NCBI RefSeq assembly: GCF_013607875.1
Contig: NZ_VDES01000003.1
Coordinates: 339,819-403,818 of the forward strand
Reading direction: 5' to 3'
Length of the DNA: 64,000 nt
From: Blastomonas ursincola
GTDB taxonomy: Bacteria; Pseudomonadota; Alphaproteobacteria; Sphingomonadales; Sphingomonadaceae
Shown here: piece after piece, positions 43,323-51,992 of the stretch
Numbering within the stretch: the stretch's first letter is position 1
Layout of the letters: every line of letters begins with the position of its first letter
Notes under the pieces: model-generated
What the model was told of the DNA's origin: nothing
The model's database searches: none
Seen by the model: the letters and a program-made list of their open reading frames with translations, nothing else
Translations under genes and position numbers: made by a program

Positions 43323-44214
43323 TGCGGAAGCCGATATGGTTCGAGGAGAAGTCATTCTCCTGCGGCTGGCGCGCGGCGGGGCGATAGCGCGCGCAGAAGT
43401 TGGCCGCGCACAGCCAGCTACCGCCCTTGATGATCATGTGCGCGTCGTCCGCCGGGCTGTCGGTCCATTCCCAGACATTGCCGATCAGGTCGTGCACCCC
43501 GTTGCGATCAGCGGGAAAGCAGCTGGCAGGGGCCGTGCCCGAAAAGCCGTCCTTGCCCTCATCCCTGATCGGAAAAACCCCCTGCCAGTGGTTGGCGCGG
43601 GGCACGCCCTTGTCGTCGACCGCGCCGGAAAAGCGGTTGGCGGGATCGGGTAGACCGCTGCTCGCGGCATATTCCCATTCCTCCTCGCTCGGCAGCCGAC
43701 CGCCTGCCCAATTTGCATAGGCCCGCGCATCGGCGAGCGTGACATGCACGACCGGATGGCGGCCCTTGCCATCGATGGACGAACCAGTGCCCTCTGGCGC
43801 TCGCCAGGTCGCGCCCTTGCGCAGCACCCATCGACCGTTCATGCCCTTTGCATCGCGTGTGAACACGGCCGATCCCGCGCGCGGATCATCGCTGGTCGCG
43901 GCTCTCTCTGCTTCCGTGACATAGCCGGTCGCCTCAACGAAGGCGGCGAACTGGTCATTGGTGACCTCGTGCGCCTGGATCGCAAAACCCTCGACCCGGA
44001 GCCGCATGGACGGGCGTTCCTCGGGATAGAGCGGATCGGCACCCTTGACATAGGAGCCAGCGGGCAGGGGGATGAATTTGCCTGGCTCGAAGGTCTTGGC
44101 AGGGCAATCGCGCGCAGCCGGCTCCGCGCGCCCGCTTTCGGGTTCCGACTGCAGATCACAGCCTGCAACCGCCATGGTCAACGCGGCCCCGGCAAGCCAG
44201 AACGCGCGCCGCAA
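43279..44214 (-). CDS. Formylglycine-generating enzyme (sulfatase-activating), lipoprotein
   Basis: A 311-residue FGE/SUMF1-family protein. The copper-binding catalytic cysteines are present: Cys269 and Cys274 in GGSWLCAANFCARYRPAAR, as in human FGE (GGSxxC-x4-C), followed by SSNHIGFR. HEVTNDQFAAFVEATGY and GRLPSEEEWEYAA are family landmarks. It turns the cysteine of C-x-P-S-R sulfatases into formylglycine, and two such sulfatases are encoded beside it. The N-terminus reads as a lipoprotein signal with Cys19 in AVAGC, which would place it in the periplasm with its clients. The start is probably a TTG at 44214, two bases after the tetR stop; no ATG gives a full signal. Confidence 0.88.
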   Translation of the reverse strand: MRRAFWLAGAALTMAVAGCDLQSEPESGRAEPAARDCPAKTFEPGKFIPLPAGSYVKGADPLYPEERPSMRLRVEGFAIQAHEVTNDQFAAFVEATGYVTEAERAATSDDPRAGSAVFTRDAKGMNGRWVLRKGATWRAPEGTGSSIDGKGRHPVVHVTLADARAYANWAGGRLPSEEEWEYAASSGLPDPANRFSGAVDDKGVPRANHWQGVFPIRDEGKDGFSGTAPASCFPADRNGVHDLIGNVWEWTDSPADDAHMIIKGGSWLCAANFCARYRPAARQPQENDFSSNHIGFRIIRDVAAPAPGTAR

Positions 44215-44216
44215 GC

Positions 44217-44831
44217 TCAGTCCACCAGCCGCGAAATCGTCAGCCGCACAACGTCGGCGGCCTGATCGGTGCTGAGGCCCTGATCCTGGCGCAGTCGTCG
44301 CCAGGTCTGGAAGCCGGCGCACATCTCGATCGCGGAGAAGCGGGTTGCATCCTTGCGGATAGTGTCGGGAAGCACCCCTTCCAGCCCGGTGCGCTCGAGA
44401 TGGACGAAGCGCTCGTAATTCAGCATCAGATAGTCCGAGCTGAACCGGCGGATGCTCGCGGCAATCTTGACCGGCATGATGCGCTCATAGATCATCGCGC
44501 GTCGCTCGAGCAGCTGGTCAAGCTGTGCGCGCCAGCCTTCGCCGGTAAAGGGCTGCTGGATGATCGGCATGATCTCCGCTTCGAGCCGCTCGGTCATCTC
44601 GCTGTAAAGGCTGTCCATTTCCTCGAAATGGCGGAACACTGTACGCGCACTGACGCCCGCCTTTTCGGCGACTTCAGCGGCGCTCGGTTCCATCCTGCCG
44701 CCCATGATGATGTCGAGCATGGCATCGACGATCGCCTGGCGACTGCGTTCGCTGCGCTGTTTGCGGCCATCGGGATGGCGGGCAGGGGGCGCTGAGATGG
44801 TAACCGGAGGAGTGTTCATGTAAAAGCGCAT
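44217..44831 (-). CDS. TetR-family regulator of the sulfatase module
   Basis: A 204-residue regulator with an N-terminal helix-turn-helix (RSRQAIVDAMLDIIMGG, then PSAAEVAEKAGVSARTVFRHF at about 49-69) and a helical ligand domain. It lies between the FGE gene (2 bases downstream) and the DUF1330-type gene (20 bases upstream), all on the minus strand and probably in one transcript. The inverted repeat at 45370-45398, over the promoter of that transcript, and its close match at 40182-40204, before the GST-sulfatase operon, are likely its binding sites. The start may be four codons later. Confidence 0.87.
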   Translation of the reverse strand: MRFYMNTPPVTISAPPARHPDGRKQRSERSRQAIVDAMLDIIMGGRMEPSAAEVAEKAGVSARTVFRHFEEMDSLYSEMTERLEAEIMPIIQQPFTGEGWRAQLDQLLERRAMIYERIMPVKIAASIRRFSSDYLMLNYERFVHLERTGLEGVLPDTIRKDATRFSAIEMCAGFQTWRRLRQDQGLSTDQAADVVRLTISRLVD

Positions 44832-44851
44832 ATCCCCAACATGGGCCTATG

Positions 44852-45334
44852 TCACCCCTTGGGACCGACCATCGACAGGATCTGCTGCATCCACGGCATG
44901 CCCTTGCCTTCCTCGGACAGCACCGTCTCGATATTGAGCTGTCCGTCGAGCCCGGCGCTGCGGTGCACCGCGATCTCGCGCCATTCCTCGGACATCGACA
45001 TCCGCACCATGTCCGCTCGCTTGGGATAGACCCCGATCGCGACCTCGTCCCAAAGCTCGCCGACCTGGCCGAGCGAGAGGAAGGTCACATCGGCGACGAA
45101 CATCGCCACGCCGCCGAATTTGGGCAGCAGCTGCGAGACTGCCCGGCCATAGATCATATAGGCCTCGCGTCCGGTCAGGTCGGTCTCGCGACCATCCTCA
45201 TAGACCGCCTTTTCCTTGAACTTGAGCAGATTGATCATGAAGATAGGCCCGTCAGGGCCCGGCTGCATCATGCCTGCCAGCGTTTCGGGATGGCCCGGAA
45301 ACACTTCGTTCAGAACGGTAAAGGGCTCAGCCAT
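44852..45334 (-). CDS. DUF1330-like small protein
   Basis: A 160-residue cytoplasmic protein that resembles the DUF1330 dimeric alpha-beta barrel family: PIFMINLLKFKEKAVYEDG, TGREAYMIYGRAVSQLL and ELWDEVAIGVYPKRADMVRM are typical of that fold. Family members often sit near catabolic genes, but no reaction is established. It is the first gene of the minus-strand transcript that continues with tetR and the FGE gene, with the operator-bearing promoter 36 to 64 bases upstream of its ATG. Confidence 0.72.
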   Translation of the reverse strand: MAEPFTVLNEVFPGHPETLAGMMQPGPDGPIFMINLLKFKEKAVYEDGRETDLTGREAYMIYGRAVSQLLPKFGGVAMFVADVTFLSLGQVGELWDEVAIGVYPKRADMVRMSMSEEWREIAVHRSAGLDGQLNIETVLSEEGKGMPWMQQILSMVGPKG

Positions 45335-45369
45335 GGTGCATCCTCTCTGCTGGTCTTGATGCAGACGCT

Positions 45370-45398
45370 ATATATTGACACAATTAATGTCAATATAT
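45370..45398 (-). promoter_or_regulatory. Operator with perfect 11-bp arms before the DUF1330-tetR-FGE genes
   Basis: ATATATTGACA at 45370-45380 and TGTCAATATAT at 45388-45398 are perfect inverted repeats around a seven-base spacer. On the minus strand a TTGACA -35 lies inside the right arm, and ATAGCG/TATAGC-like sequence follows at 15-16 bases, so a bound repressor would cover the promoter. It also overlaps the last base of the recQ stop. Confidence 0.75.
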
Positions 45399-47167
45399 CA
45401 GCCATGCTCGCGCAGCACGCGCAGAAAGGCCTCGCCATAGGCCTCCAGCTTGCGCGTCCCGATGCCGGAAATGCGCGACAGCGCGTCCATCGTCCGCGGC
45501 ATGCGTTCGGCCATTTCGCGCAGCGTGCTGTCGTGGAAGATCACATAGGGAGGTACGCCTGCCTCCTGCGCGAGATCGCGGCGGCACGCGCGCAACGCCT
45601 CGAACAGCGGATTGCTCACCGGATTGACTGCATCGCTGCCGCGCCGACCACGCCGCGCGCGCTTGGGTGGCAGCACCAGCGGCAGCTGCACCTCGTCGCG
45701 CAGGATAGCGCGCGCCTCGGGGCCCAGCATCAGCCCGCCATGCTCGTTGGTGGCGAGCGCATCACGCACCTGCAACGCCCGAGCGACCGGCTTGAGCAGG
45801 AGCGCCTCCTCGCCATCGACGATGCCAAAGACCGAGAGCCGGTCATGCCCGCGCTGCTGCACCTTGTCGGTATTCTGCCCGCGCAGCACCGCCTCGACAT
45901 GGCCCAGACCAAAGCTCTGCCCAGTGCGATAGACGGCAGAAAGCAGCTTGCGCGCGGTTTGCGTCGCATCGACGCTGTCGGGCGGGCTCAGGCAATTGTC
46001 GCAGTTGCCGCAGGTGTCTGCCGGGCTCTCGCCAAAATGGCGCAGCAGCACCGCGCGCCTGCATCCTCCGGTTTCCACCAGCGCGCCCAAGGCCGATATG
46101 CGCGCGCGTTCGCCCGCCTGGCGCTCGGCCTCGATCTCGCCGATCCGCATCCTCGCGCGGATGAAATCCTCCGCTCCCCAGAACAGATGCGCCTCTGCCG
46201 GTTCGCCGTCGCGGCCAGCGCGGCCCGATTCCTGATAATAGCCCTCGATCGACTTGGGGAGGCCGGCGTGCACCACAAAGCGGACATCAGGCTTGTCGAT
46301 GCCCATGCCAAAGGCGACGGTGGCGACCATCACCATGTCCTCGCTGGCGATGAACGCATCCTGGTTGGCGCGGCGCTCCTCGGGTGGCATCCCGGCATGA
46401 TAGGCGCGCACCTGCCTGCGGCCATCGCGCCCCAGTTGTTCGGCCAGCTTTTCGGTCCCGGCGCGGGTCTGGGCATAGACGATGCCGGGGCCGGGATTGC
46501 TCGCGACCAGATCACCGATCTGCCGGGTCAGCCCGTCACGCGGGTGCACGGCATAACGGATATTGGGCCGGTCGAACCCGGCGATCACCATGCCATCGGG
46601 CGCGATGCCAAGCTGCTTGAGAATGTCCTCGCGCGTGTGCGCATCGGCGGTGGCGGTCAGCGCCAGGCGCGGGCAATCGGGGAAGCTGTCGAGCAGCGGG
46701 CGGAGCAGCCGGTAATCGGGGCGGAAATCATGGCCCCATTCGGACACGCAATGCGCCTCGTCGATCGCGAACAGCGCGATCGACGCGCGGCCGAGCAGGC
46801 TGCGAAACCCTTCCGAGCTGGCACGCTCAGGCGCGACATAGAGCAGGTCGAGCTCGCCCGCGCGGAACCGGTCCTGCGTTTCCTGCCAGTCGGCATCGAC
46901 CGAGGTGAGGCTGGCGGCGCGAATGCCCAGCGCCTGCGCGGCGCGCAGCTGGTCATGCATCAGGGCGATGAGGGGAGAGATGACGACGCAGCAGCCATCG
47001 AGCGCCACGGCGGGCAGTTGATAGCAGAGCGACTTGCCCGCGCCGGTCGGCATGATCGCCAGCGTGTTCTGCCGCGCCAGCACCCGCGTGACCACCTGCT
47101 CCTGCACGCCGCGAAAGGCGGAAAAGCCGAAGGTTTCGTGCAGGACGTCGAGCGGATCGCGGGTCAT
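45398..47167 (-). CDS. recQ: ATP-dependent DNA helicase RecQ
   Basis: A 589-residue 3'-5' DNA helicase for recombination and fork repair. Walker A TGAGKS lies at 41-46, DEAH at 136-139, and motif VI is in YYQESGRAGRDGEPAEAHL. The zinc-binding cysteines appear between about 370 and 395 (GGCRRAVLLRHFGE and DTCGNCDNCLSP), then the RQC winged helix, a charged KRARRGRRG linker and a C-terminal HRDC domain (SNPLFEALRACRRDLAQEAG, VPPYVIFHDSTL). The length and order are standard. It converges on nothing; the operator of the next minus-strand gene overlaps its stop. Confidence 0.96.
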   Translation of the reverse strand: MTRDPLDVLHETFGFSAFRGVQEQVVTRVLARQNTLAIMPTGAGKSLCYQLPAVALDGCCVVISPLIALMHDQLRAAQALGIRAASLTSVDADWQETQDRFRAGELDLLYVAPERASSEGFRSLLGRASIALFAIDEAHCVSEWGHDFRPDYRLLRPLLDSFPDCPRLALTATADAHTREDILKQLGIAPDGMVIAGFDRPNIRYAVHPRDGLTRQIGDLVASNPGPGIVYAQTRAGTEKLAEQLGRDGRRQVRAYHAGMPPEERRANQDAFIASEDMVMVATVAFGMGIDKPDVRFVVHAGLPKSIEGYYQESGRAGRDGEPAEAHLFWGAEDFIRARMRIGEIEAERQAGERARISALGALVETGGCRRAVLLRHFGESPADTCGNCDNCLSPPDSVDATQTARKLLSAVYRTGQSFGLGHVEAVLRGQNTDKVQQRGHDRLSVFGIVDGEEALLLKPVARALQVRDALATNEHGGLMLGPEARAILRDEVQLPLVLPPKRARRGRRGSDAVNPVSNPLFEALRACRRDLAQEAGVPPYVIFHDSTLREMAERMPRTMDALSRISGIGTRKLEAYGEAFLRVLREHG

Positions 47168-47217
47168 CCGCCCGCTCTTATGAGCGCCTGGCAGCGCAGG
47201 GAAGGGGAAAAGCGCGG

Positions 47218-48654
47218 TTACGCGGCGTTGTCGATGCCGAGTTCGGTCAGCTTGCGGTAGAGCGTCGAGCGGCCGATGCCCAGACGGCGCGCGACCTCGG
47301 TCATGCGACCCCGGTAATGGCCGATGGCGAGACGGATCACATCGGCCTCGATCTCCTCGAGCGGGCGCAGATTGCCGTCCTCGGCATAGAGCGTGATGCC
47401 GATGCCGTCATGCGGCGACGAGGTCCGGCGCGGCTCCTCTTCGCCAAGCATGTTGGTGAGCTGCGGAAATTCCGCGGTGGTCAGCGCATCGCCATCGCAG
47501 AAGATCGCGGCGCGGAAAAGCGCGTTCTGCAGCTGGCGGACATTGCCCGGCCAATCGAAGCTGGACAGCAGCGACAGCGCCTCGTCGGTAATGCCCAGGC
47601 CGCGCAGCCCCGGCTGTTCGGCGATGCGCGCCAGAAAATGGCGGACGAGCGCAGGAATGTCGCTCGACCGGTCGCGCAGCGCGGGAATGGTGATCTGCAC
47701 CGGCGCGATCGCGAAATACAGGTCCTCGCGGAACGAACCCTCTTCGACCATCGGCTTGAGCGGCGTGTTGCTGGCGCAGATGAAGCGCACATCGCAGCGG
47801 AAGCTGTGCCGGGCGCCCAGCGGACGCACCTCGCCCGATCGGATCGCGTCGGCAAGCTTGGCCTGCGATTCGAGCGGAAGCTGGTCGACTTCGTCGATGA
47901 ACAGCGTGCCGCCCTCGACCCGCTGGATGATGCCGACATGCCGGTCGAACGCGCCAGGAAACGCGCCGCGCTCATGCCCGAAGAGCTGCGATTCGATCTG
48001 GCCGCTCGAAGCCCCGGCACATGTCACCAGCCGCAATGCCAGTTTCGAACGCGGGCTGGAGGCATGGATGGCGCGCGCGATCATTTCCTTGCCGGTGCCG
48101 CTTTCGCCCTCGATCAGCACGGGCGTGTGCGTCCGCGCCGATTTGGCGGCAATGGCCAGCGCCGCGCGGAAGCGCGGCGACGAGCCTATCATCTCGTCGA
48201 AATCGAGCGGGGCCGCGATCTTCTCGGTGAGCGGGCGCAGCTCGTCGGCATCGTCCTTGCGCGCGGCAGCGTTGAGCGCGGCGACGAGACGGTCGGGCGC
48301 GATCGGCTTGATCAGATAATCGGTAGCGCCCGCGCGCATCGCCTCGACCGCGAGCAGCGGCGAGGTGCTGGTGGTCAGCATCAGGATCGGCAGCGCCGGA
48401 CGGCGCGATTTCAGTTCCTTGATGAGTTCGGCGGCTTCGTCGCCTGGCACCCATTGGTCGAGAATGATCGCATCGAGCATCATCCCCTCCTGCGTGCCGA
48501 GCATGGCGATCGCAGTTTCCGAATCGTGCGCGAACACCGTGCGCCAGCCCGCCTTGGCCGCAAGCGCTGCGACCAGGCGGCATTGCGCCGGTTCGTTATC
48601 GATCAGCATTACCCGGCGGATCTGCTGGTCTGCGTCTGTGCGTTCCTTGGCCAT
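47218..48654 (-). CDS. NtrC-type response regulator with altered GAFTGA loop
   Basis: A 478-residue protein with a receiver domain (phosphoacceptor Asp66 in ILDQWVP, Lys116 in YLIKPI), an AAA+ domain (Walker A GESGTGKE at 183-190, Walker B GGTLFIDEVDQLP) and a Fis-type helix-turn-helix at the end (MTEVARRLGIGRSTLYRKL). The loop that touches sigma-54, normally GAFTGA, reads GAFPGA at 230-235; the missing threonine is usually needed for sigma-54 activation. It may therefore act in another way. No cognate kinase gene is adjacent. The ATG at 48654 has AAGGA eight bases upstream; two earlier ATGs are possible. Confidence 0.88.
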   Translation of the reverse strand: MAKERTDADQQIRRVMLIDNEPAQCRLVAALAAKAGWRTVFAHDSETAIAMLGTQEGMMLDAIILDQWVPGDEAAELIKELKSRRPALPILMLTTSTSPLLAVEAMRAGATDYLIKPIAPDRLVAALNAAARKDDADELRPLTEKIAAPLDFDEMIGSSPRFRAALAIAAKSARTHTPVLIEGESGTGKEMIARAIHASSPRSKLALRLVTCAGASSGQIESQLFGHERGAFPGAFDRHVGIIQRVEGGTLFIDEVDQLPLESQAKLADAIRSGEVRPLGARHSFRCDVRFICASNTPLKPMVEEGSFREDLYFAIAPVQITIPALRDRSSDIPALVRHFLARIAEQPGLRGLGITDEALSLLSSFDWPGNVRQLQNALFRAAIFCDGDALTTAEFPQLTNMLGEEEPRRTSSPHDGIGITLYAEDGNLRPLEEIEADVIRLAIGHYRGRMTEVARRLGIGRSTLYRKLTELGIDNAA

Positions 48655-48810
48655 CACCGTCATCCTTAACGGCATGTGGTAAAAACCCCATTAAAGCTAA
48701 GCTTGTGCCAACCCTAGCGATTTGAAGCTTGCGGGATTGAGCGACACCCGGCATTCGGTTAAGGCGAACCGATATCAACTTCGGCACCAATAACGGGGAA
48801 GGCTCTGACC

Positions 48811-48942
48811 ATGGCCAACGACACGTCCAACAACTTCGAATATGCCAAGCAAACCTATGAGGGCTTCATGGGCCTGCTGAAGACCGGCACGATCGTGGCG
48901 GCACTCGTGACGGCGTTCGTCGTCGTTCTCATCGCCAGCTGA
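48811..48942 (+). CDS. aa3-type cytochrome c oxidase subunit IV
   Basis: A 43-residue protein with a short polar N-terminus (MANDTSNNFEYAKQTYEGF) and one membrane helix (LLKTGTIVAALVTAFVVVLI), as in the small bacterial aa3 oxidase subunit IV family. It would sit in the inner membrane beside subunits I-III, whose genes are not in the window. The ATG is preceded by GGGGAAGG. It lies 11 bases before pntAA, an arrangement I know from other sphingomonads, so it probably shares the transhydrogenase transcript. Confidence 0.82.
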   Translation: MANDTSNNFEYAKQTYEGFMGLLKTGTIVAALVTAFVVVLIAS

Positions 48943-48953
48943 CCGGCGGCGGC

Positions 48954-50084
48954 ATGAAGATCGCGGTCCTCAAGGAGCAGGCATCGGGCGAACGGCGCGT
49001 TTCGGCGAGCCCTGAAACCGTCAAGAAGTTCATCGGATTGGGAGCGACCGTGGCGGTGGAGACCGGTGCGGGCGAATATGCGTCGATTTCCGACGCGGAT
49101 TTCGCTGCCGCCGGAGCCAGCGTGGGGTCGCGCGCCGATGTGCTCGGCGATGCCGACATCATCTTCGGCGTCCAGGGACCCGATCCGGCCAGCCTTGCAG
49201 GGGCCAAGCCCGGCGCGATGATCGCTGCCTCGCTCAATCCCTTCGGCGAGCGGGCGCGCATCGATGCCTATGCGGCGGCAGGCTTCCAGGCGCTGGCGCT
49301 CGAATTCATGCCGCGCATCACCCGCGCGCAGTCGATGGACATCCTGTCCTCGCAGTCGAACCTTGCGGGCTACAAGGCGGTGATCGACGGCGCTGCCGAG
49401 TATGGCAAGGCCTTCCCGATGATGATGACCGCAGCGGGCACCGTGTCCGCCGCCAAGGTGTTCATCATGGGCGTGGGCGTGGCCGGGCTGCAGGCGATCG
49501 CGACCGCACGCCGCCTGGGCGCGCAGGTTTCGGCGACCGACGTCCGCTCTGCCACCAAGGAACAGATTCAGTCGCTCGGCGCCAAGCCGATCTTCGTCGA
49601 GAATGTCGCGGGTATCGAGGGCGAAGGCGCGGGTGGCTATGCGACCGAAATGTCCGACGAATACAAGGCGGCTCAGGCCGAACTGGTCTCCTCGCATATC
49701 GCCAAACAGGACATCGTCATCACCACCGCGCTGATCCCGGGCCGGCCCGCACCGCGCCTGATCAGCGATGCGCAGATCGCCAGCATGAAACCGGGCAGCG
49801 TGATCGTCGATCTGGCGGTGGAGCAGGGGGGCAATGTGGAAGGTGCGGTAGCGGGCGAGATCATCGTCAAGCACGGCGTGAAGATCGTCGGGCATCGCAA
49901 CGTACCGTCGCGGCTCGCCACCGATGCCTCGGCGCTTTTCGCGCGCAACCTGTTCAACTTCTTCTCGGCCTTTTGGGACAAGGAAGCAAAAGCGCCCGTG
50001 TTCCCCGACGATGACGAGATCGTCCAGGGCGTCCGCGTGACCATGGGCGGCAAGGTCGTCAGCGAGAGGCTGCTCGCGAGCTGA
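48954..50084 (+). CDS. pntAA: NAD(P) transhydrogenase subunit alpha 1 (NAD-binding domain I)
   Basis: A 376-residue soluble domain I of the proton-translocating transhydrogenase, which uses the proton gradient to reduce NADP with NADH. The Rossmann segment VFIMGVGVAGLQAIATARRLGA, the RSATKEQ stretch and the SALIPG-like TTALIPGRPAPRLI loop are present. In this three-subunit form, alpha is split, with the membrane part encoded by pntAB downstream. The start is the ATG at 48954, in the family position (MKIAVLKE). Confidence 0.95.
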   Translation: MKIAVLKEQASGERRVSASPETVKKFIGLGATVAVETGAGEYASISDADFAAAGASVGSRADVLGDADIIFGVQGPDPASLAGAKPGAMIAASLNPFGERARIDAYAAAGFQALALEFMPRITRAQSMDILSSQSNLAGYKAVIDGAAEYGKAFPMMMTAAGTVSAAKVFIMGVGVAGLQAIATARRLGAQVSATDVRSATKEQIQSLGAKPIFVENVAGIEGEGAGGYATEMSDEYKAAQAELVSSHIAKQDIVITTALIPGRPAPRLISDAQIASMKPGSVIVDLAVEQGGNVEGAVAGEIIVKHGVKIVGHRNVPSRLATDASALFARNLFNFFSAFWDKEAKAPVFPDDDEIVQGVRVTMGGKVVSERLLAS

Positions 50085-50161
50085 TCACCGGATTTTCGAA
50101 CATCTGACCGGCCTGGTCCGGACCCTTCCCGCAGCTAGGCGAGGCCGGATCGGCGGGACGA

Positions 50162-50461
50162 ATGGAGAATATGAAGATGGACTTCATCTCAATCCTCTCG
50201 ATCTTCGTGATGGCCTGTTTCGTGGGCTATTATGTCGTCTGGTCGGTGACGCCCGCACTGCATACGCCGCTGATGGCGGTGACCAACGCGATTTCGTCGG
50301 TGATCATCGTCGGCGCGCTGGTCGCCAGTGCCGAGGCGGTGTCGCCGGTGGCGAAATATCTTGGTCTGCTCGCGGTCGTGTTTGCCGCGGTCAACATCTT
50401 CGGCGGCTTTGCCGTCACCGAGCGCATGCTTGCGATGTACAAGAAGAAGGAGCGCAAGTGA
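50162..50461 (+). CDS. pntAB: NAD(P) transhydrogenase subunit alpha 2 (membrane part)
   Basis: A 99-residue protein with three membrane helices (about 8-25, 35-57 and 64-88), the domain II part of the split alpha subunit. SVTPALHTPLMAVTNAISS is the family signature and NIFGGFAVTERMLAMYK closes the protein. It forms the proton channel with PntB. The start may be one of three in-frame ATGs (50162, 50171, 50177). Its stop overlaps the pntB ATG by one base. Confidence 0.95.
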   Translation: MENMKMDFISILSIFVMACFVGYYVVWSVTPALHTPLMAVTNAISSVIIVGALVASAEAVSPVAKYLGLLAVVFAAVNIFGGFAVTERMLAMYKKKERK

Positions 50462-51987
50462 TGGCTCTGGGGGCAGCAATGAACATCAACCGACCGCTCA
50501 CTTTCGCCGCCGCTGCCTGCAGCGCGCTGACCGCCGGCCCGGCCTTTGCCTCGGGCGGTGATGCCGCGCCGGTAAGCCCCTGGGTGTCGCTGGCCTATCT
50601 GGTCGCTGGCGTGTTCTTCATCCTGGCGCTGCGCGGTCTTTCCAGCCCGGAAACCAGCCGCAGCGGCAACCGCTTCGGCATGATCGGCATGGCCATCGCG
50701 GTCATCACCACGCTGCTGACGCACGAGATCGCCAATATCGTCGAGATCCTGATCGCCATCGCGATCGGCGGCGTCGCTGGCTTCGTGATCGCGCGCAAGA
50801 TCAAGATGACTGACATGCCGCAGCTGGTCGCGGCCTTCCACTCGCTGGTCGGCCTCGCCGCGGTGCTCGTCGCACTCGCCGCCTGGCTCAATCCCGAAGC
50901 GTTCGGCATTCTCGATGCCAATGGCCAGATCCTGACCGTCAGCCGTATCGAGATGGGCCTCGGCGTCGCGATTGGTGCGATCACCTTCTCGGGATCGGTC
51001 ATCGCGTTCCTCAAGCTCAACGGCAACATGTCGGGCTCGCCGATCATGCTCCCGGGTCGTCATGTCATCAACCTGGGCGTGCTCGCCGCGATCCTCGGCA
51101 TGATCGCGGTCTATACCGTGTCGCCCGATGGCGGCGCGGGCGAAGGCTGGCTGTTCCTGGCGATCACCGTGCTCTCGTTCATCATCGGCTTCCTGCTGAT
51201 CATCCCGATCGGTGGCGCGGACATGCCGGTCGTCGTCTCGATGCTCAACAGCTATTCGGGCTGGGCAGCCGCAGCGATGGGCTTCACCCTGTCGAACACC
51301 GCGATGATCATCACCGGCGCGCTGGTCGGCTCTTCGGGTGCCATCCTTTCGTACATCATGTGCAAGGCGATGAACCGCAGCTTCATCTCGGTGATCGCGG
51401 GCGGCTTCGGTGCCGAGGCGAGCAGCGGCGGTGACGGCGCGGCCAAGGTCGATCGCCCGTGGAAGCGCGGCAGCGCCGAGGACGCGGCGTACATGATGAA
51501 GCAGGCCGAAAGCGTGATCATCGTCCCCGGATACGGCATGGCGGTGGCACAGGCGCAGCACGCGCTGCGCGAAATGGCCGACCTGCTCAAGAAGGAAGGC
51601 GTCAGCGTCAAATACGCCATCCACCCAGTGGCAGGCCGCATGCCCGGCCACATGAACGTGCTGCTCGCCGAGGCCAATGTGCCCTATGACGAGGTGTTCG
51701 AGCTCGAGGACATCAACAGCGAATTCTCGCAGACCGATGTCGCCTTCATCATTGGCGCGAACGACGTGGTCAATCCGGCGGCGAAGACCGACAAGTCCTC
51801 GCCGATCTACGGCATGCCAGTGTTCGATGTCGACAAGGCCAAGACCGTGTTCTTCATAAAGCGCTCGATGGGCGGCGTGGGCTATGCGGGCGTCGACAAT
51901 GACGTGTTCTACATGGACCAGACGATGATGCTGCTCGCCGATGCGAAGAAGATGGTCGAGGATATCGTCAAGAATCTGGGGCACTGA
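50461..51987 (+). CDS. pntB: NAD(P) transhydrogenase subunit beta
   Basis: A 508-residue protein. The N-terminal two thirds hold about nine membrane helices of domain II, and residues from about 325 form the soluble NADP-binding domain III, with VIIVPGYGMAVAQAQHALRE, HPVAGRMPGHMNVLLAEA, GANDVVNPAA and IKRSMGGVGYAGVDN. The first 25 residues are longer than in many homologues and look like a signal-type helix. The ATG at 50461 overlaps the pntAB stop (TGATG). The racemase gene follows after five bases and may be co-transcribed. Confidence 0.95.
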   Translation: MALGAAMNINRPLTFAAAACSALTAGPAFASGGDAAPVSPWVSLAYLVAGVFFILALRGLSSPETSRSGNRFGMIGMAIAVITTLLTHEIANIVEILIAIAIGGVAGFVIARKIKMTDMPQLVAAFHSLVGLAAVLVALAAWLNPEAFGILDANGQILTVSRIEMGLGVAIGAITFSGSVIAFLKLNGNMSGSPIMLPGRHVINLGVLAAILGMIAVYTVSPDGGAGEGWLFLAITVLSFIIGFLLIIPIGGADMPVVVSMLNSYSGWAAAAMGFTLSNTAMIITGALVGSSGAILSYIMCKAMNRSFISVIAGGFGAEASSGGDGAAKVDRPWKRGSAEDAAYMMKQAESVIIVPGYGMAVAQAQHALREMADLLKKEGVSVKYAIHPVAGRMPGHMNVLLAEANVPYDEVFELEDINSEFSQTDVAFIIGANDVVNPAAKTDKSSPIYGMPVFDVDKAKTVFFIKRSMGGVGYAGVDNDVFYMDQTMMLLADAKKMVEDIVKNLGH

Positions 51988-51992
51988 TCCGC

